The notes below the pieces were generated by a model that was not told the DNA's origin, did not search any database, and was given only the letters and a program-made list of their open reading frames with translations. Below, one piece after another: positions 35,451 to 44,548 of a DNA stretch of 64,000 nucleotides. Made by a program: the position numbers and the translations under genes. Position 1 is the first letter of the stretch. Each line of letters begins with the position of its first letter. Source of the DNA: a bacterium (GTDB lineage Bacteria > UBP7 > UBA6624); the NCBI GenBank assembly GCA_002716355.1, contig PBAU01000003.1, positions 186,001 to 250,000 of the forward strand, read 5' to 3'.

Positions 35451-36577
35451 AGAAACCTACAGTATTCATCACCTGCCATCCAACTGCGGGTGGATCAGGA
35501 ATCATCGCAACTGAACTTGCTGCAAACCTTGCTGCAAACGGGGCAAACACCCATCTTTTCTCTTATGGTGAACCTTTTAGGTTTTCATCTCTAGAGGATT
35601 CAAGTGTCACTGTTCATAAGCCAAAAGATCTCAACTATCCATTATTCAAAGAACATCATCCATATGCAATGACACTTGTTCAAAGCCTTCTTTCAGCTGC
35701 TGAAAAATCTCCACCAGACATACTGCATGCTCATTACGCTTTTCCTTTTGCTCTTGTCAACCATCTAGTTCAAAAAATACTCCTAAGAAGAAACATACCA
35801 ACGAGAAACATCGTTACCCTTCATGGGTCTGATACGAACCTTTTAGGAACAGACCCTGCTTACGGTCAGATAATCAAAGATTCTTTGGAAATGTCAGATT
35901 CAATTACTGCAGTTAGTGAATCTCTCGCACTGGAAAGCTATGCAACATTTGATTTAGATAAAAAAATAAAAGTTATAAATAATTTTGTAGACACTGAAAG
36001 ATTCACACCAAACAGAAAATCTCATCCAGCCATTGCTGCCGCAAAGTCAAGAGGAGAAAAGGTTGTTTTGCATATTAGCAATTTCAGAAAAGCAAAAAAT
36101 CCTCAACTTGTAATAAAAACATTTACTGAAATTGCAGCGTTGACTCCATCAAAATTAATATTGGCAGGTTCTGGTCCTGAATTAGAGAAATGTATAGACC
36201 TTGCAAAGAAAACAGGTATAAAAAACCATGTCGAAACATTGGGTGAAATCAAAAACATAGAAACTGTTTATCCTCATGCAGATGTTTTGCTCAATCTTAG
36301 CACCATTGAATCTTTTGGCTTAACAATCCTTGAATCTTTGTCATGTGGGGTTCCTGTTGTTGCAACAAAAGTTGGAGGAGTGCAAGAAGTATTAGGCCAA
36401 AAAGGAGATTTCTTCAAAACAACATCAAGCAAGAATCCAAAAGAAATAGCTAGGTTGGCACTCTCTGTAATCGGAAAAGGAAGGTTTCAAGCCAGACAAA
36501 GAGCAAAATTCTTCAGCAAAGAAAAGATAATAAAAAACTATCTTGATCTTTACGAAAAAGCATTAGCTAAAAATTAA
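35444..36577 (+). CDS. bshA: GlcNAc-malate synthase BshA (GT4 family)
   Basis: 377 aa, TTG start overlapping the bshB1 stop by seven bases. First step of bacillithiol synthesis: UDP-GlcNAc + L-malate. The N-terminus ITCHPTAGGSGIIATELAAN has the BshA-specific G-G-S-G-x-x-A/G-x-E-L loop. VTLHGSDTNLLGTDPAYGQI and AVSESLALESYATF fit the acceptor lobe, and LSTIESFGLTILESLSCGVP gives the E-x7-E donor motif. The stop overlaps the convergent moeB gene by four bases. Confidence 0.93.
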   Translation: MVKKPTVFITCHPTAGGSGIIATELAANLAANGANTHLFSYGEPFRFSSLEDSSVTVHKPKDLNYPLFKEHHPYAMTLVQSLLSAAEKSPPDILHAHYAFPFALVNHLVQKILLRRNIPTRNIVTLHGSDTNLLGTDPAYGQIIKDSLEMSDSITAVSESLALESYATFDLDKKIKVINNFVDTERFTPNRKSHPAIAAAKSRGEKVVLHISNFRKAKNPQLVIKTFTEIAALTPSKLILAGSGPELEKCIDLAKKTGIKNHVETLGEIKNIETVYPHADVLLNLSTIESFGLTILESLSCGVPVVATKVGGVQEVLGQKGDFFKTTSSKNPKEIARLALSVIGKGRFQARQRAKFFSKEKIIKNYLDLYEKALAKN

Positions 36578-37716
36578 TATTCAGGAATCTCTGAATCTAT
36601 CTCTCTAGACCAAGCAAGAATCCCGCCTTTTAGATTATTAACATCTAAAAAACCTGCACTCTTCAAAAAATTTACGACATTGGCAGACCTCATTCCAGAC
36701 TTGCAATAAACAACAATTCTCTTTGATGGATCAATCTCGTTTAACCTTTTTGGAATTTCATTCATGGGGATCCAATGCGAATTTTCTATTTTAGCAATGG
36801 CTACCTCCTCTTTTTCCCTAACATCTAAAAGAACATGCTCTTTTTTGTTTTCCCTGTAAGCAAAAAGATCACTTACTGTAATCTCATTGACAGCATTGAG
36901 TTCAAACCCTAAAGGAGAACCACAAAAAAACTCATAATCTATTAGATCTTTTATAGATGGATTTGATCCACATAATTTACAGTTTTCATCTTTTCCCAGC
37001 TTCAAATGCTTCATCTCCATTGTCAAAGAGTCAAATATAGCGACTTTTCCTACAAGCGGCTCCCCTACTCCGGTTATTATTTTTATTGCCTCTAGAGCCT
37101 GTATGCTTCCTATTATTCCAACATGTGCACCCATAACCCCAGCGTCAGCACAACTTGGAACCTCTCCTGGTTTTGGTGGTTCTGGAAACATGCACCTATA
37201 ACAAGGACCCTCATCATGGCAAAAAACTGAGACTTGCGCGTCAAAACGAAAAACAGATGCATGTACATTTAATTTATTTGTTAATCTGCAAGCGTCATTA
37301 ACTAAATACCTTGTTGGAAAATTATCCGAACCATCCAGGATAATGTCATAACAACCAATAATTTCTTTTGCATTAGAAGAGTCTAGCTTCAAGTCGTGTA
37401 CCTCAACATCAACATTGGGATTAAGGTTTTCAAGATGTTTTTTTGCTGCTTCTGTTTTCTTGAATCCCAAATCTTTAACACTGTACATAACTTGCCTATG
37501 CACGTTGGAAAGGTCAACTTTGTCAAAATCACATATTCCCAACTTTCCTATTCCAGCAGAAGCCAAATATATTGAAGCAGGGCTGCCAAGCCCACCTAGA
37601 CCAATAATCAAAACGGATGCATTTTTTAATTTTTCCTGACCTTGTTTGGATATTTCAGGAATCGCCATTTGGCGACTGTAACGAATCAGCTCTTCCTTAG
37701 AAAAATCACCAATCAT
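36574..37716 (-). CDS. MoeB/ThiF-type adenylyltransferase with C-terminal rhodanese domain
   Basis: 380 aa. An E1-like domain (residues about 1-250) carries VLIIGLGGLGSPASIYLASA (ATP loop) and DFDKVDLSNVHRQVMYS. The zinc ligands are CYRCMFP and CKLCG, and the thioester region is GEVPSCADAGVMGAHVGIIG. A rhodanese domain (about 275-380) has HVLLDVREKEE and the active-site loop VVYCKSGMRSANVV. Such proteins adenylate and sulfurate the C-terminus of ubiquitin-like sulfur carriers (MoaD, ThiS, CysO-like). No sulfur carrier gene is nearby, so the pathway (molybdopterin, thiamine or other) is open. It starts within the last codons of the dehydrogenase gene. Confidence 0.9.
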   Translation of the reverse strand: MIGDFSKEELIRYSRQMAIPEISKQGQEKLKNASVLIIGLGGLGSPASIYLASAGIGKLGICDFDKVDLSNVHRQVMYSVKDLGFKKTEAAKKHLENLNPNVDVEVHDLKLDSSNAKEIIGCYDIILDGSDNFPTRYLVNDACRLTNKLNVHASVFRFDAQVSVFCHDEGPCYRCMFPEPPKPGEVPSCADAGVMGAHVGIIGSIQALEAIKIITGVGEPLVGKVAIFDSLTMEMKHLKLGKDENCKLCGSNPSIKDLIDYEFFCGSPLGFELNAVNEITVSDLFAYRENKKEHVLLDVREKEEVAIAKIENSHWIPMNEIPKRLNEIDPSKRIVVYCKSGMRSANVVNFLKSAGFLDVNNLKGGILAWSREIDSEIPEY

Positions 37717-38791
37717 TTTTGTTTGAGTCTTGTCTGATAGCAGCAGCTCTTAATCTCTCTCTTGCCAATTCTGCACTAGCCTGTCTAGTAGTCAGTTTAT
37801 CATCTGCTTCAACTCTTGAAAAAATCTCATCTAGGCTTTCGGCTATTTTGCCAACTTTTTCTAATGCCAAATTCTCATTCCATGATCCATTCCTCTCCAA
37901 ATCAACATTTATCAAACCACCTGCATTAATAACATAATCAGGAGAGTAAAGTATTCCGTTCCTCTTCAAGCTAAGAGCGTCTTCTTTCTTTGCAAGCTGA
38001 TTGTTAGCTGCACCTGCAACAACCTTGCATTTAAGCAAAGGTATCGTGTGGCTATTTAAGGTTCCACCTAGAGCACAAGGGGCATAAACATCTATATCTT
38101 GAAGCATCCATTCATCTGCATTGCAAGCTTTACACCCAAGTTCAGAAACCGCTTTTTCAACCATTTCTTTGTTTATGTCTGTAACTACAACACTTGCACC
38201 AGCATTCCTTAACTTTTGAATCAAGCTCCAGCCAACATGCCCAATACCCTGCACAAGAACTTTAACATCATCTAGAGTCTTTCTTTTCAGTTGATGCTTG
38301 ACTGCCACTTGCAAGCCTAAAAAAACACCCTGAGCTGTAAAAGGTGAAGGGTCTCCGGATCCACCAATCTCGATTGGAAGACCAGTTACATGACTTGTCT
38401 CTTTTTTGACAGCAACCATATCATCAACAGAAGTTCCAACATCCTCAGCTGTAATATAAGAGCCACTTAAAGATTCAACCGCCTTTCCAAAAGCAGAAAA
38501 CATTTGCTTTCTTTTTTCTTGATCAGTTGGAGCAGGACCTAAAATTACTGTTTTGCCGCCCCCTAAAGAAAGGCCTGCGCATGCAGCTTTGTAAGTCATA
38601 CCTCTACTCAATCTCAAGACATCAGTCAAAGCTTCATCCTCATTTTGGTAGGTCCATAATCTAGTCCCTCCAAGGGCTGGACCCAATAAAGTATCATGAA
38701 TTGCAATAATAGCCCTAAGGCCAGTCGCCTCATCATTAAAAAAATGCACACCGTCATGATTCTTGTGAGACTCTTTTCCAAAAACTGTCAT
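37706..38791 (-). CDS. leucine/amino-acid dehydrogenase (Glu/Leu/Phe/Val family)
   Basis: 361 aa from ATG at 38791, chosen because AAGGAG lies ten bases upstream and the protein then begins TVFGKESHKNHDGVHFFNDE. The substrate domain has GPALGGTRLWTY and YKAACAGLSLGGGKTVILGP (catalytic Lys). The NAD domain has VLVQGIGHVGWSLIQKLRNA. The G-G-G-K motif with the preceding 'LGGTR' is typical of leucine/valine dehydrogenases, which deaminate branched-chain amino acids reversibly. With the type III glutamine synthetase in this window it suggests nitrogen handling by reductive amination. Confidence 0.88.
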   Translation of the reverse strand: MTVFGKESHKNHDGVHFFNDEATGLRAIIAIHDTLLGPALGGTRLWTYQNEDEALTDVLRLSRGMTYKAACAGLSLGGGKTVILGPAPTDQEKRKQMFSAFGKAVESLSGSYITAEDVGTSVDDMVAVKKETSHVTGLPIEIGGSGDPSPFTAQGVFLGLQVAVKHQLKRKTLDDVKVLVQGIGHVGWSLIQKLRNAGASVVVTDINKEMVEKAVSELGCKACNADEWMLQDIDVYAPCALGGTLNSHTIPLLKCKVVAGAANNQLAKKEDALSLKRNGILYSPDYVINAGGLINVDLERNGSWNENLALEKVGKIAESLDEIFSRVEADDKLTTRQASAELARERLRAAAIRQDSNKNDW

Positions 38792-38813
38792 AACCAAAAA
38801 CTCCTTAAAAAAC

Positions 38814-39644
38814 TTAATCCTCAACCAAAAATATTTTTCTTACCCAAATACTTGAAGGCTCTGCCTTCATAAAGGAAGACAGCGCTGAAGAAGATTCTAT
38901 CGGAAGGCCCACCTTTAATGCATCTATTTTTTTTCCAAGCCTGCCTTCAAAGGCCAATAACATATCTTGAATAATTGAAAAATTACCTTCTTCTTCCGGA
39001 TGGATGGCGCATAGGTTTGTATTCCATAATTTAATACCTTCAGACCATAAAGAAATATGCAGCAAGCCAACTAGCTTATTATTTCTATATGCCCCTACGG
39101 GAGCAACATGAGAATCACAAAGCTTAGACCAGTAATTAAAAAAAGTTTCTTTTTCCTCTTTTAAGCCTGCTCTTTTTTCTCTTGACCTTATATTTTGTAA
39201 ATTTGCCAAAGAATAAACTGCTTCAAAATCTCCAATATCCAAAGAAGAGACAGAAGAGCTAGCGCTAATTGGAAAAAGTGTGTCTGTGAAATCAAATACA
39301 AATTCACAAACATCCCCAACATCAATCAAATTGTCTACAACATTATGCATTCTTGGAGCAGGAGCCGCACAAGTTATCCAACATTTCCTGTCTGGATTAA
39401 GCATACTCCATGCTTCTTCAAGTTCAAATTGTGTTAAATCTTGCCCTCCCCAAAAATGAATGGAATCAGTGCCATTTACAGAACGTCTACCACAAAGAAA
39501 CCTTGGTTTCTCTTTTGCATCTAGAAAGAAATCCCATTCATGACTTTTCCACCTTTCCAAAAGCGAGACCTTTTTTTTCTCTTCAGAATACCTGTTCCAA
39601 CCCGGAAACGGTGCTGGCAAATTGCTAATATCAAAATTCTTCAC
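38814..39644 (-). CDS. protein of unknown function, possibly GNAT-like
   Basis: 276 aa from a GTG at 39644 that overlaps the epimerase stop (GTGA) and has GGGGAAG upstream; the open frame continues further but inside the epimerase. Not recognised with certainty. The N-terminal half is rich in Trp and has a conserved-looking WITCAAPAPRMHNVVDNLID. The C-terminal half (VAPVGAYRNNKLVGLLHISL, ALKVGLPIESSSALSSFM) has the strand pattern of an acyl-CoA N-acyltransferase but lacks a clear pyrophosphate loop. Position between a sugar epimerase and an amino acid dehydrogenase gives no firm clue. Confidence 0.55.
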   Translation of the reverse strand: MKNFDISNLPAPFPGWNRYSEEKKKVSLLERWKSHEWDFFLDAKEKPRFLCGRRSVNGTDSIHFWGGQDLTQFELEEAWSMLNPDRKCWITCAAPAPRMHNVVDNLIDVGDVCEFVFDFTDTLFPISASSSVSSLDIGDFEAVYSLANLQNIRSREKRAGLKEEKETFFNYWSKLCDSHVAPVGAYRNNKLVGLLHISLWSEGIKLWNTNLCAIHPEEEGNFSIIQDMLLAFEGRLGKKIDALKVGLPIESSSALSSFMKAEPSSIWVRKIFLVED

Positions 39645-40594
39645 AATATTCTTCCCCTTGTTGAATAAATTGGATCTTTCCAATTTTTAATTGAACCATC
39701 TTTTAAGCATCTTTTTATCTCTTTGATCCCATCAGGAATGGAATACCTTGATTCGTAATTCCAATTTTTTTTAATCTTCTCAAAAGAAACCTTATAACTT
39801 CTTGCATCTCTATCTACGGGATGAATATTTATGTCAACACCTTCTATCTCCTCTCCAAGTAAATAAGCAATCTGCTTTACTTTTAAGTTTTGAGCAGTTG
39901 AGCCAACATTGAAAACACCATTCACCTTGTTCTTATCGAGGGTTATAGCCATGAAAAATGCCCTGGCTGCATCCTTCACATCAAGAAGCGGCCTCCATTG
40001 GTCTCCACCAAACAGCATTACTTTTCCATTTTGAAAAGCATGGCAGGTTAACAGGTTAACAACAAGATCACATCTTGTCCTGCCTGAAGCTCCAAACAAA
40101 GTGCTTAACCTCAAAGCGCACCCTCCCTCAAGAGACAAAACATCATCTTCAGAATCAAGCTTGGTTCTCGCATAAAGTGTTAAAGGGTTTGGTTTCGAAT
40201 CTTCATCCACCATTCCGTCTTGAGCTCCATAAACAGAACAGGAACTTGCAAAAGCAAGCCTGCTTATTCCAAATTCCTTGCAAATCTTAACTATATTTTT
40301 TGTAGATTCATAATTGTCTTGAGCGCATTTTTTTGGATCAAGATCACAGCTAGGGTCCCCACTTGTGCCAGCAAGGTGAACAACTGAATCAGAGCCTATT
40401 GCACTTTTTTTTAAAAGTTCTAAATCTCCAACATCACCCTCAATTAAATCAATCTTGCTAAGATGTTTTCTAATTCCATAGTCTCCATAAGATAAATCAT
40501 CAAGGATAGTAACAGAAAAACCTTTCTTCAAAAGCAAAGGCACCAAAGAGCTTCCAATATAGCCTGCACCACCAGTAACAAGAACCTTTCTCAA
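39641..40594 (-). CDS. NAD-dependent nucleotide-sugar epimerase/dehydratase
   Basis: 317-aa extended short-chain dehydrogenase. The cofactor loop is VLVTGGAGYIGSSLVPLLLK, the acidic NAD-specific residue follows in TILDDLSYGD, and the catalytic YxxxK is LYARTKLDSEDD, with FASSCSVYG as the Ser/Thr strand. The last third holds QWRPLLDVKDAARAFFMAIT. It acts on a UDP-, GDP- or dTDP-sugar. Next to wzt/wzm it probably supplies a sugar for O-antigen. It starts two bases after the wzt stop. Confidence 0.88.
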   Translation of the reverse strand: MRKVLVTGGAGYIGSSLVPLLLKKGFSVTILDDLSYGDYGIRKHLSKIDLIEGDVGDLELLKKSAIGSDSVVHLAGTSGDPSCDLDPKKCAQDNYESTKNIVKICKEFGISRLAFASSCSVYGAQDGMVDEDSKPNPLTLYARTKLDSEDDVLSLEGGCALRLSTLFGASGRTRCDLVVNLLTCHAFQNGKVMLFGGDQWRPLLDVKDAARAFFMAITLDKNKVNGVFNVGSTAQNLKVKQIAYLLGEEIEGVDINIHPVDRDARSYKVSFEKIKKNWNYESRYSIPDGIKEIKRCLKDGSIKNWKDPIYSTRGRIL

Positions 40595-40596
40595 GT

Positions 40597-41814
40597 TTAA
40601 AAAGGGCCCTCCCAGGAACCTCCAGGATCGATTAAACCCATGGTCATCCTCTCCCCTCCATCAAGAACAGTAAACCTATAACCTTTTTCCCTTTGGTCAC
40701 TAGGCTGCATTAAATTCCCCTCTTCAAAAACACCTACAGACAAAAAGAATTCCCTTCTTAGGAAAGGTAATTTTTGTATTCTGTATTTATACTTCCAAGG
40801 ACCATCTCCAGGTATTGAAACTGTGTGTAATATAGGGCCTATTAACGATTGTCCATAATCTCCATGAAACTGAATGGCTATAACTGCTGTGCTATCTTTG
40901 ATTGGAGCTCTTGATCCAAGCTCTATAACTAGTTCCATCGGCTCTCCATGCCTGAAGAGATGAGTTTCACTTCCTGTTGCATCTAAAAATTTCACATTAT
41001 CAATTGCAATAGGGCCATCTCCCCATCTTTGTATCCCTTCCTTGGTCCTAGTCAAATCTCCACCAGAAACAGCCAATCTTTCCCTGTACCTATCCAATAT
41101 TTGGTGCTTGTCTCCAAGGCCTTCTATCTTCCCATCCTCTAGCCATAACAATCTTTCTGAAAAATATCTAATTATGGTTAAGTTATGACTTACAAAAACT
41201 ATAGTTTTCCCTTCTGCTTTAAGTTCATTTAGTTTCGTAAAGCATTTTTGCTGAAAAGACAAATCACCAACCCCTATAACTTCATCCAATAAAAAAACAT
41301 CGGGATCAAGTGCTATGGCTATTGAGAAAGCCAAACGCAAAACCATACCCATTGAATATGTTTTTATTTGAGCATCGGCAAATTTTTCCAATTCAGCAAA
41401 TTTAAAAATAGAATCTTCTTTTTCTTTGATATCCTTCCCACTCATTCCTAGCAAGGAAGCATTTAGATGAATATTTTCTCGACCAGTTAACTCTGGATGA
41501 AAACCAGCACCAAGCTCTAGTAAACTTGCAACTTTTCCTCCAATTTCAATAGAGCCAGAATCAGATGCATAAATGCCTGCCAAAAGCTTTAATAATGTTG
41601 ATTTTCCAGCTCCATTTCTACCAATTAAGCCAATAATCTCTCCTGGCTTGATGCTTAAAGAGAGATCATCAAGAACTTTAAAGGAAGTTTTTTTACTCTT
41701 GATTCCAGCAAGCTTGTCTCGAAAACTCCTCTTTGAGCCTTGTGAAAAAGTTTTTACAAGATTTGAGACCTTTATCTCCCCTTGTTCTATTTTCGTTTTT
41801 TTCACGCTAGCCAT
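40597..41814 (-). CDS. wzt: O-antigen/polysaccharide ABC exporter, ATP-binding subunit
   Basis: 405 aa from ATG at 41814, eight bases after GAGGAA. The ATPase part has Walker A IGLIGRNGAGKSTLLKLLAG, the Q-loop region SLLELGAGFHPELTGRENIH, signature TYSMGMVLRLAFSIAI and Walker B DPDVFLLDEVIGVGD, with a switch His in FVSHNL. GAGFHPELTGRENI is typical of TagH/Wzt. A C-terminal domain (about 250-405), beta-rich, resembles the Wzt carbohydrate-binding domain that reads the terminal cap of the O-chain. It couples to the Wzm permease upstream. Confidence 0.92.
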   Translation of the reverse strand: MASVKKTKIEQGEIKVSNLVKTFSQGSKRSFRDKLAGIKSKKTSFKVLDDLSLSIKPGEIIGLIGRNGAGKSTLLKLLAGIYASDSGSIEIGGKVASLLELGAGFHPELTGRENIHLNASLLGMSGKDIKEKEDSIFKFAELEKFADAQIKTYSMGMVLRLAFSIAIALDPDVFLLDEVIGVGDLSFQQKCFTKLNELKAEGKTIVFVSHNLTIIRYFSERLLWLEDGKIEGLGDKHQILDRYRERLAVSGGDLTRTKEGIQRWGDGPIAIDNVKFLDATGSETHLFRHGEPMELVIELGSRAPIKDSTAVIAIQFHGDYGQSLIGPILHTVSIPGDGPWKYKYRIQKLPFLRREFFLSVGVFEEGNLMQPSDQREKGYRFTVLDGGERMTMGLIDPGGSWEGPF

Positions 41815-41815
41815 T

Positions 41816-42646
41816 TCATATTTCCTCAGCAAATCTAGATTCAGATTTCATAAAAACACAATAACCCCAAACCAACAAAACCAAGCCTAGACCAAAAGCC
41901 ATTGCAAGTGATCCAGGATTAGGGTTAGATAAATCCAAAAGAACGTCTCTATATCCTTTGATAACATGCGTCATTGGGTTAAGGTAATAAATTTGATGGA
42001 TGATTTCAGCGCTTCTTTCATTCAGAAAACCTAAACTCTGAAATTTCTCTAATGTGGGAGGAGCATAAAGAACTGGGGTTCCGAAAAAAAGAACAGTCAT
42101 GAATGTATTTGCAAGCTGCTCTGTATCTCTATAAAAAACATTCATTGTAGATAGCAACAAGCCAACACCAAGTGTTATCATGAGATGCAGTAAAAGTATA
42201 ACTGGCAAATAAAAAAGCGGCAAAAGCTCAAGACCGGAACCATGATCTGGCCACCATTTAAGCAAACATGCCAAAATCAAAATCGCCAACATCATCAAAA
42301 AATGAACAGCTTCAGCTAATACAGAAGCCAAAGGCAAAACAATCCTTGGGAAGGCAACCTGCTTCAACAATCCTCCTGCTTGAACTATTGAAGGTGTTGA
42401 TTTTGTAACACCTCCAGAAAAGAAATTGAAAGCAAATAAACCGATGATCAAAAGAAATGGATAAGTTGTTCCCCCCATTCCAAATTTGTCAGTAAGCAGA
42501 ACCCCAAAAACAGCATAATAAACAAAAAACATTGTCAAAGGCTGTACAAGAGACCATAAAAAACCCAAGCCAGTATTCCTATACCTTAAACGAAGGTCTC
42601 TAAGGGTTAAATTTTTCAAAAGCTCTGTATATTCAAAAATTTTCAT
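41816..42646 (-). CDS. wzm: O-antigen/polysaccharide ABC exporter, permease subunit
   Basis: 276 aa with six predicted membrane helices. The N-terminal ELLKNLTLRDLRLRYRNTGL and GFLWSLVQPLTMFFVYYAVF are hallmarks of ABC-2 (Wzm/TagG) permeases. It has YLNPMTHVIKGYRDVLLD near the C-terminus. It moves lipid-linked polysaccharide to the periplasmic face of the inner membrane. It precedes wzt with no gap. Confidence 0.93.
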   Translation of the reverse strand: MKIFEYTELLKNLTLRDLRLRYRNTGLGFLWSLVQPLTMFFVYYAVFGVLLTDKFGMGGTTYPFLLIIGLFAFNFFSGGVTKSTPSIVQAGGLLKQVAFPRIVLPLASVLAEAVHFLMMLAILILACLLKWWPDHGSGLELLPLFYLPVILLLHLMITLGVGLLLSTMNVFYRDTEQLANTFMTVLFFGTPVLYAPPTLEKFQSLGFLNERSAEIIHQIYYLNPMTHVIKGYRDVLLDLSNPNPGSLAMAFGLGLVLLVWGYCVFMKSESRFAEEI

Positions 42647-42649
42647 AAA

Positions 42650-43489
42650 TTAAAAAACAACCCTCACACCGCCATCAGCCTTCCAGCTTAAATCACTAAA
42701 AACATAAATGTTTTTGGCATAACCAGAAAAATCATCTGATTTTATCAGCAGATCTCCCTCTATTGCAGAAATGTTAAAAAAATTTTCAAAAATCTTAACT
42801 GAAGCATTTTTAGAGGAAACCATCAGATCCTTAAAATACAAAGTGAACCCAGAGATTCTCAAAAATGAATTCTTATCATCTATATACATGAAAAAATCAT
42901 CACCTTGAATGTCAAGAACATCATCCTTGAAAACATACTGAAAATACTCTAAATCAGATGAAGAAACAATGTCATTCGATTCATAATTCCAATAATAAAG
43001 AGGGGCTTTTGATTGAAAGGAAAAAAAATCACCTTTCAAGCTTGGTGAACCATACAAAAAAACATTTGAATCTTCAATGATAATTTTTTCTGCATTTAAT
43101 GCATGATCCAAATAACTTGCTTGTTCAAAAGGGCCTTCTAATGTAATTTTTCCTGACTTGTCAAAAACCGCCTTGCCATATGAGTGAAAATTAAAAAAAG
43201 AAGCATTGACATCAACACCCTTTTCCATTACCATTCTTGACTTCAAAAAACTTCCTTCCGGGGCTGAAAAAAAATATTCATCTTTATAAGTGCCATTTAA
43301 GCCTTCAGAAAAAGCAAAAAAACCTTTTCCGTCTGATGAAACATAACAAGACTGTGCTTCAAAATCATTTCTGATTATTTGAATCTGGCTATTGTTTTCA
43401 CATGATGCAATAAATGATCCATCGGCAGCCATAGAAACATTGCCATAACCTTTAATCAAGGTGTCCAAAAACAAAAAAAAATAAATCAA
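42650..43489 (-). CDS. hypothetical exported protein, OstA/LptA-like beta repeats
   Basis: 279 aa. After a hydrophobic start (IYFFLFLDTLIKGYG) the protein is almost all short beta strands ending in D/N, such as ILEDSNVFLYGSPSLKGDFF-like runs: KIIIEDSNVFLYGSPSLKG, DVLDIQGDDFFMYIDD and GDLLIKSDDFSGYAKNIYVF. This periodic pattern is what OstA/LptC/LptA-type LPS-transport proteins show, but no decisive motif is present. The location between coaD and wzm supports an envelope role. Its ATG overlaps the coaD stop by four bases. Confidence 0.5.
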   Translation of the reverse strand: MIYFFLFLDTLIKGYGNVSMAADGSFIASCENNSQIQIIRNDFEAQSCYVSSDGKGFFAFSEGLNGTYKDEYFFSAPEGSFLKSRMVMEKGVDVNASFFNFHSYGKAVFDKSGKITLEGPFEQASYLDHALNAEKIIIEDSNVFLYGSPSLKGDFFSFQSKAPLYYWNYESNDIVSSSDLEYFQYVFKDDVLDIQGDDFFMYIDDKNSFLRISGFTLYFKDLMVSSKNASVKIFENFFNISAIEGDLLIKSDDFSGYAKNIYVFSDLSWKADGGVRVVF

Positions 43490-43992
43490 TCTTTCTCTTG
43501 GATCCTTTTTTTAATGTTTTCAAGAATAGAAGCAGGAACCTGTTTTGAAAAATCTCCCCCCAGCAAAGCAACTTCTTTAATAAGCCTTGAAGAAACGAAT
43601 GACCATTTTGAATCTGCAACCATGAATATGGTTTCGCACCCCTTTAGCAATTGACTATTCATTAAACTCATTTGCAATTCATACTCATAATCGCTAACAG
43701 CTCTCAATCCCCTGACTATCACACTGATTTCATTTTTTCTCATCCAGTCAGTTATCAAGCCGTCAACAACATGGACTTTAACCCTGTCAAAATCATTTCC
43801 TGAAAGCTCCTCACAAGCAGCAGATAATATCATTTTCTTTCTTTCTTCAGAGGAGAACCAACATTTTTTTGCAGGATTTTTTGCAATCAATACATGAACA
43901 ACATCAAAACAAGAAACACTTCTTTTTAAAATGTTTAAATGACCCCTTGTTACAGGGTCAAAAGTTCCTGAATACACTACCTCTTTAGCCAT
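43486..43992 (-). CDS. coaD: pantetheine-phosphate adenylyltransferase
   Basis: 168 aa. CoA biosynthesis, adding AMP to 4'-phosphopantetheine. The nucleotidyltransferase motif is VVYSGTFDPVTRGHLNILKR (T/HxGH type), with VHVLIAKNPAKKCWFSSEER, VIVRGLRAVSDYEYELQMSL and WSFVSSRLIKEVALLGGD, all CoaD hallmarks. Length is typical. It overlaps rsmD by eight bases; rsmD-coaD is a widespread pair. Confidence 0.97.
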   Translation of the reverse strand: MAKEVVYSGTFDPVTRGHLNILKRSVSCFDVVHVLIAKNPAKKCWFSSEERKKMILSAACEELSGNDFDRVKVHVVDGLITDWMRKNEISVIVRGLRAVSDYEYELQMSLMNSQLLKGCETIFMVADSKWSFVSSRLIKEVALLGGDFSKQVPASILENIKKRIQEKD

Positions 43993-44548
43993 TTTTAAAA
44001 TTAAAAAAATTCAAACTTTCATTTCCATGTTCTATTTTTTGCACTAGGTCTAAATTGTAAAGCTTAGGCAATGATATTTTATTTGGCCATCTGCATACAA
44101 GCGTTGTCTGTTTTTTAACAAGATTTTGAGATGACTTTAAAACCTCACTGCCTAAATCTAAATTTTTAAAGGGCGGATCGCAACAAATGAGATCAAAAGA
44201 CAAGCCAGACTCTTCTAAGGACTTGGGTAACGAACCGTAAACCATGCTGTACCTATCCTGTGAAACCTTCAGATTAATTAAATTTTCACGAATAACACGC
44301 TGGCTAGCAGTATCTTTTTCAAAAAAAACAACATGTTTTGCCCTATTGCTCAGCATGCTTATACCCCATATGCCACTACCAGCAAACAAATCAGCAACAT
44401 TTTTTCCATCAAGATTATTAAACTTATCGGATATCACCTGTCTCCACCTACCAGTCAAAGGCCTTAAACTTGATCGTTGATAAAAAAACACCTTTCTTGA
44501 ATTTAGCTCTCCACCATGTATCTTTAAATATTTTTTAATCTTTCTCAT
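43985..44548 (-). CDS. rsmD: 16S rRNA (guanine966-N2)-methyltransferase
   Basis: 187 aa. The N-terminus has LRPLTGRWRQVISDKFNNLD (usual R-P-T/L-x-x-R-V-R/Q-E), SAM motif I VADLFAGSGIWGISMLSNRA and the N6/N2-methyltransferase motif DLICCDPPFKN (DPPF/Y). It modifies G966 of 16S rRNA. The ATG lies 25 bases from the divergent rpmB; see the promoter entry. Confidence 0.93.
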   Translation of the reverse strand: MRKIKKYLKIHGGELNSRKVFFYQRSSLRPLTGRWRQVISDKFNNLDGKNVADLFAGSGIWGISMLSNRAKHVVFFEKDTASQRVIRENLINLKVSQDRYSMVYGSLPKSLEESGLSFDLICCDPPFKNLDLGSEVLKSSQNLVKKQTTLVCRWPNKISLPKLYNLDLVQKIEHGNESLNFFNFKNG

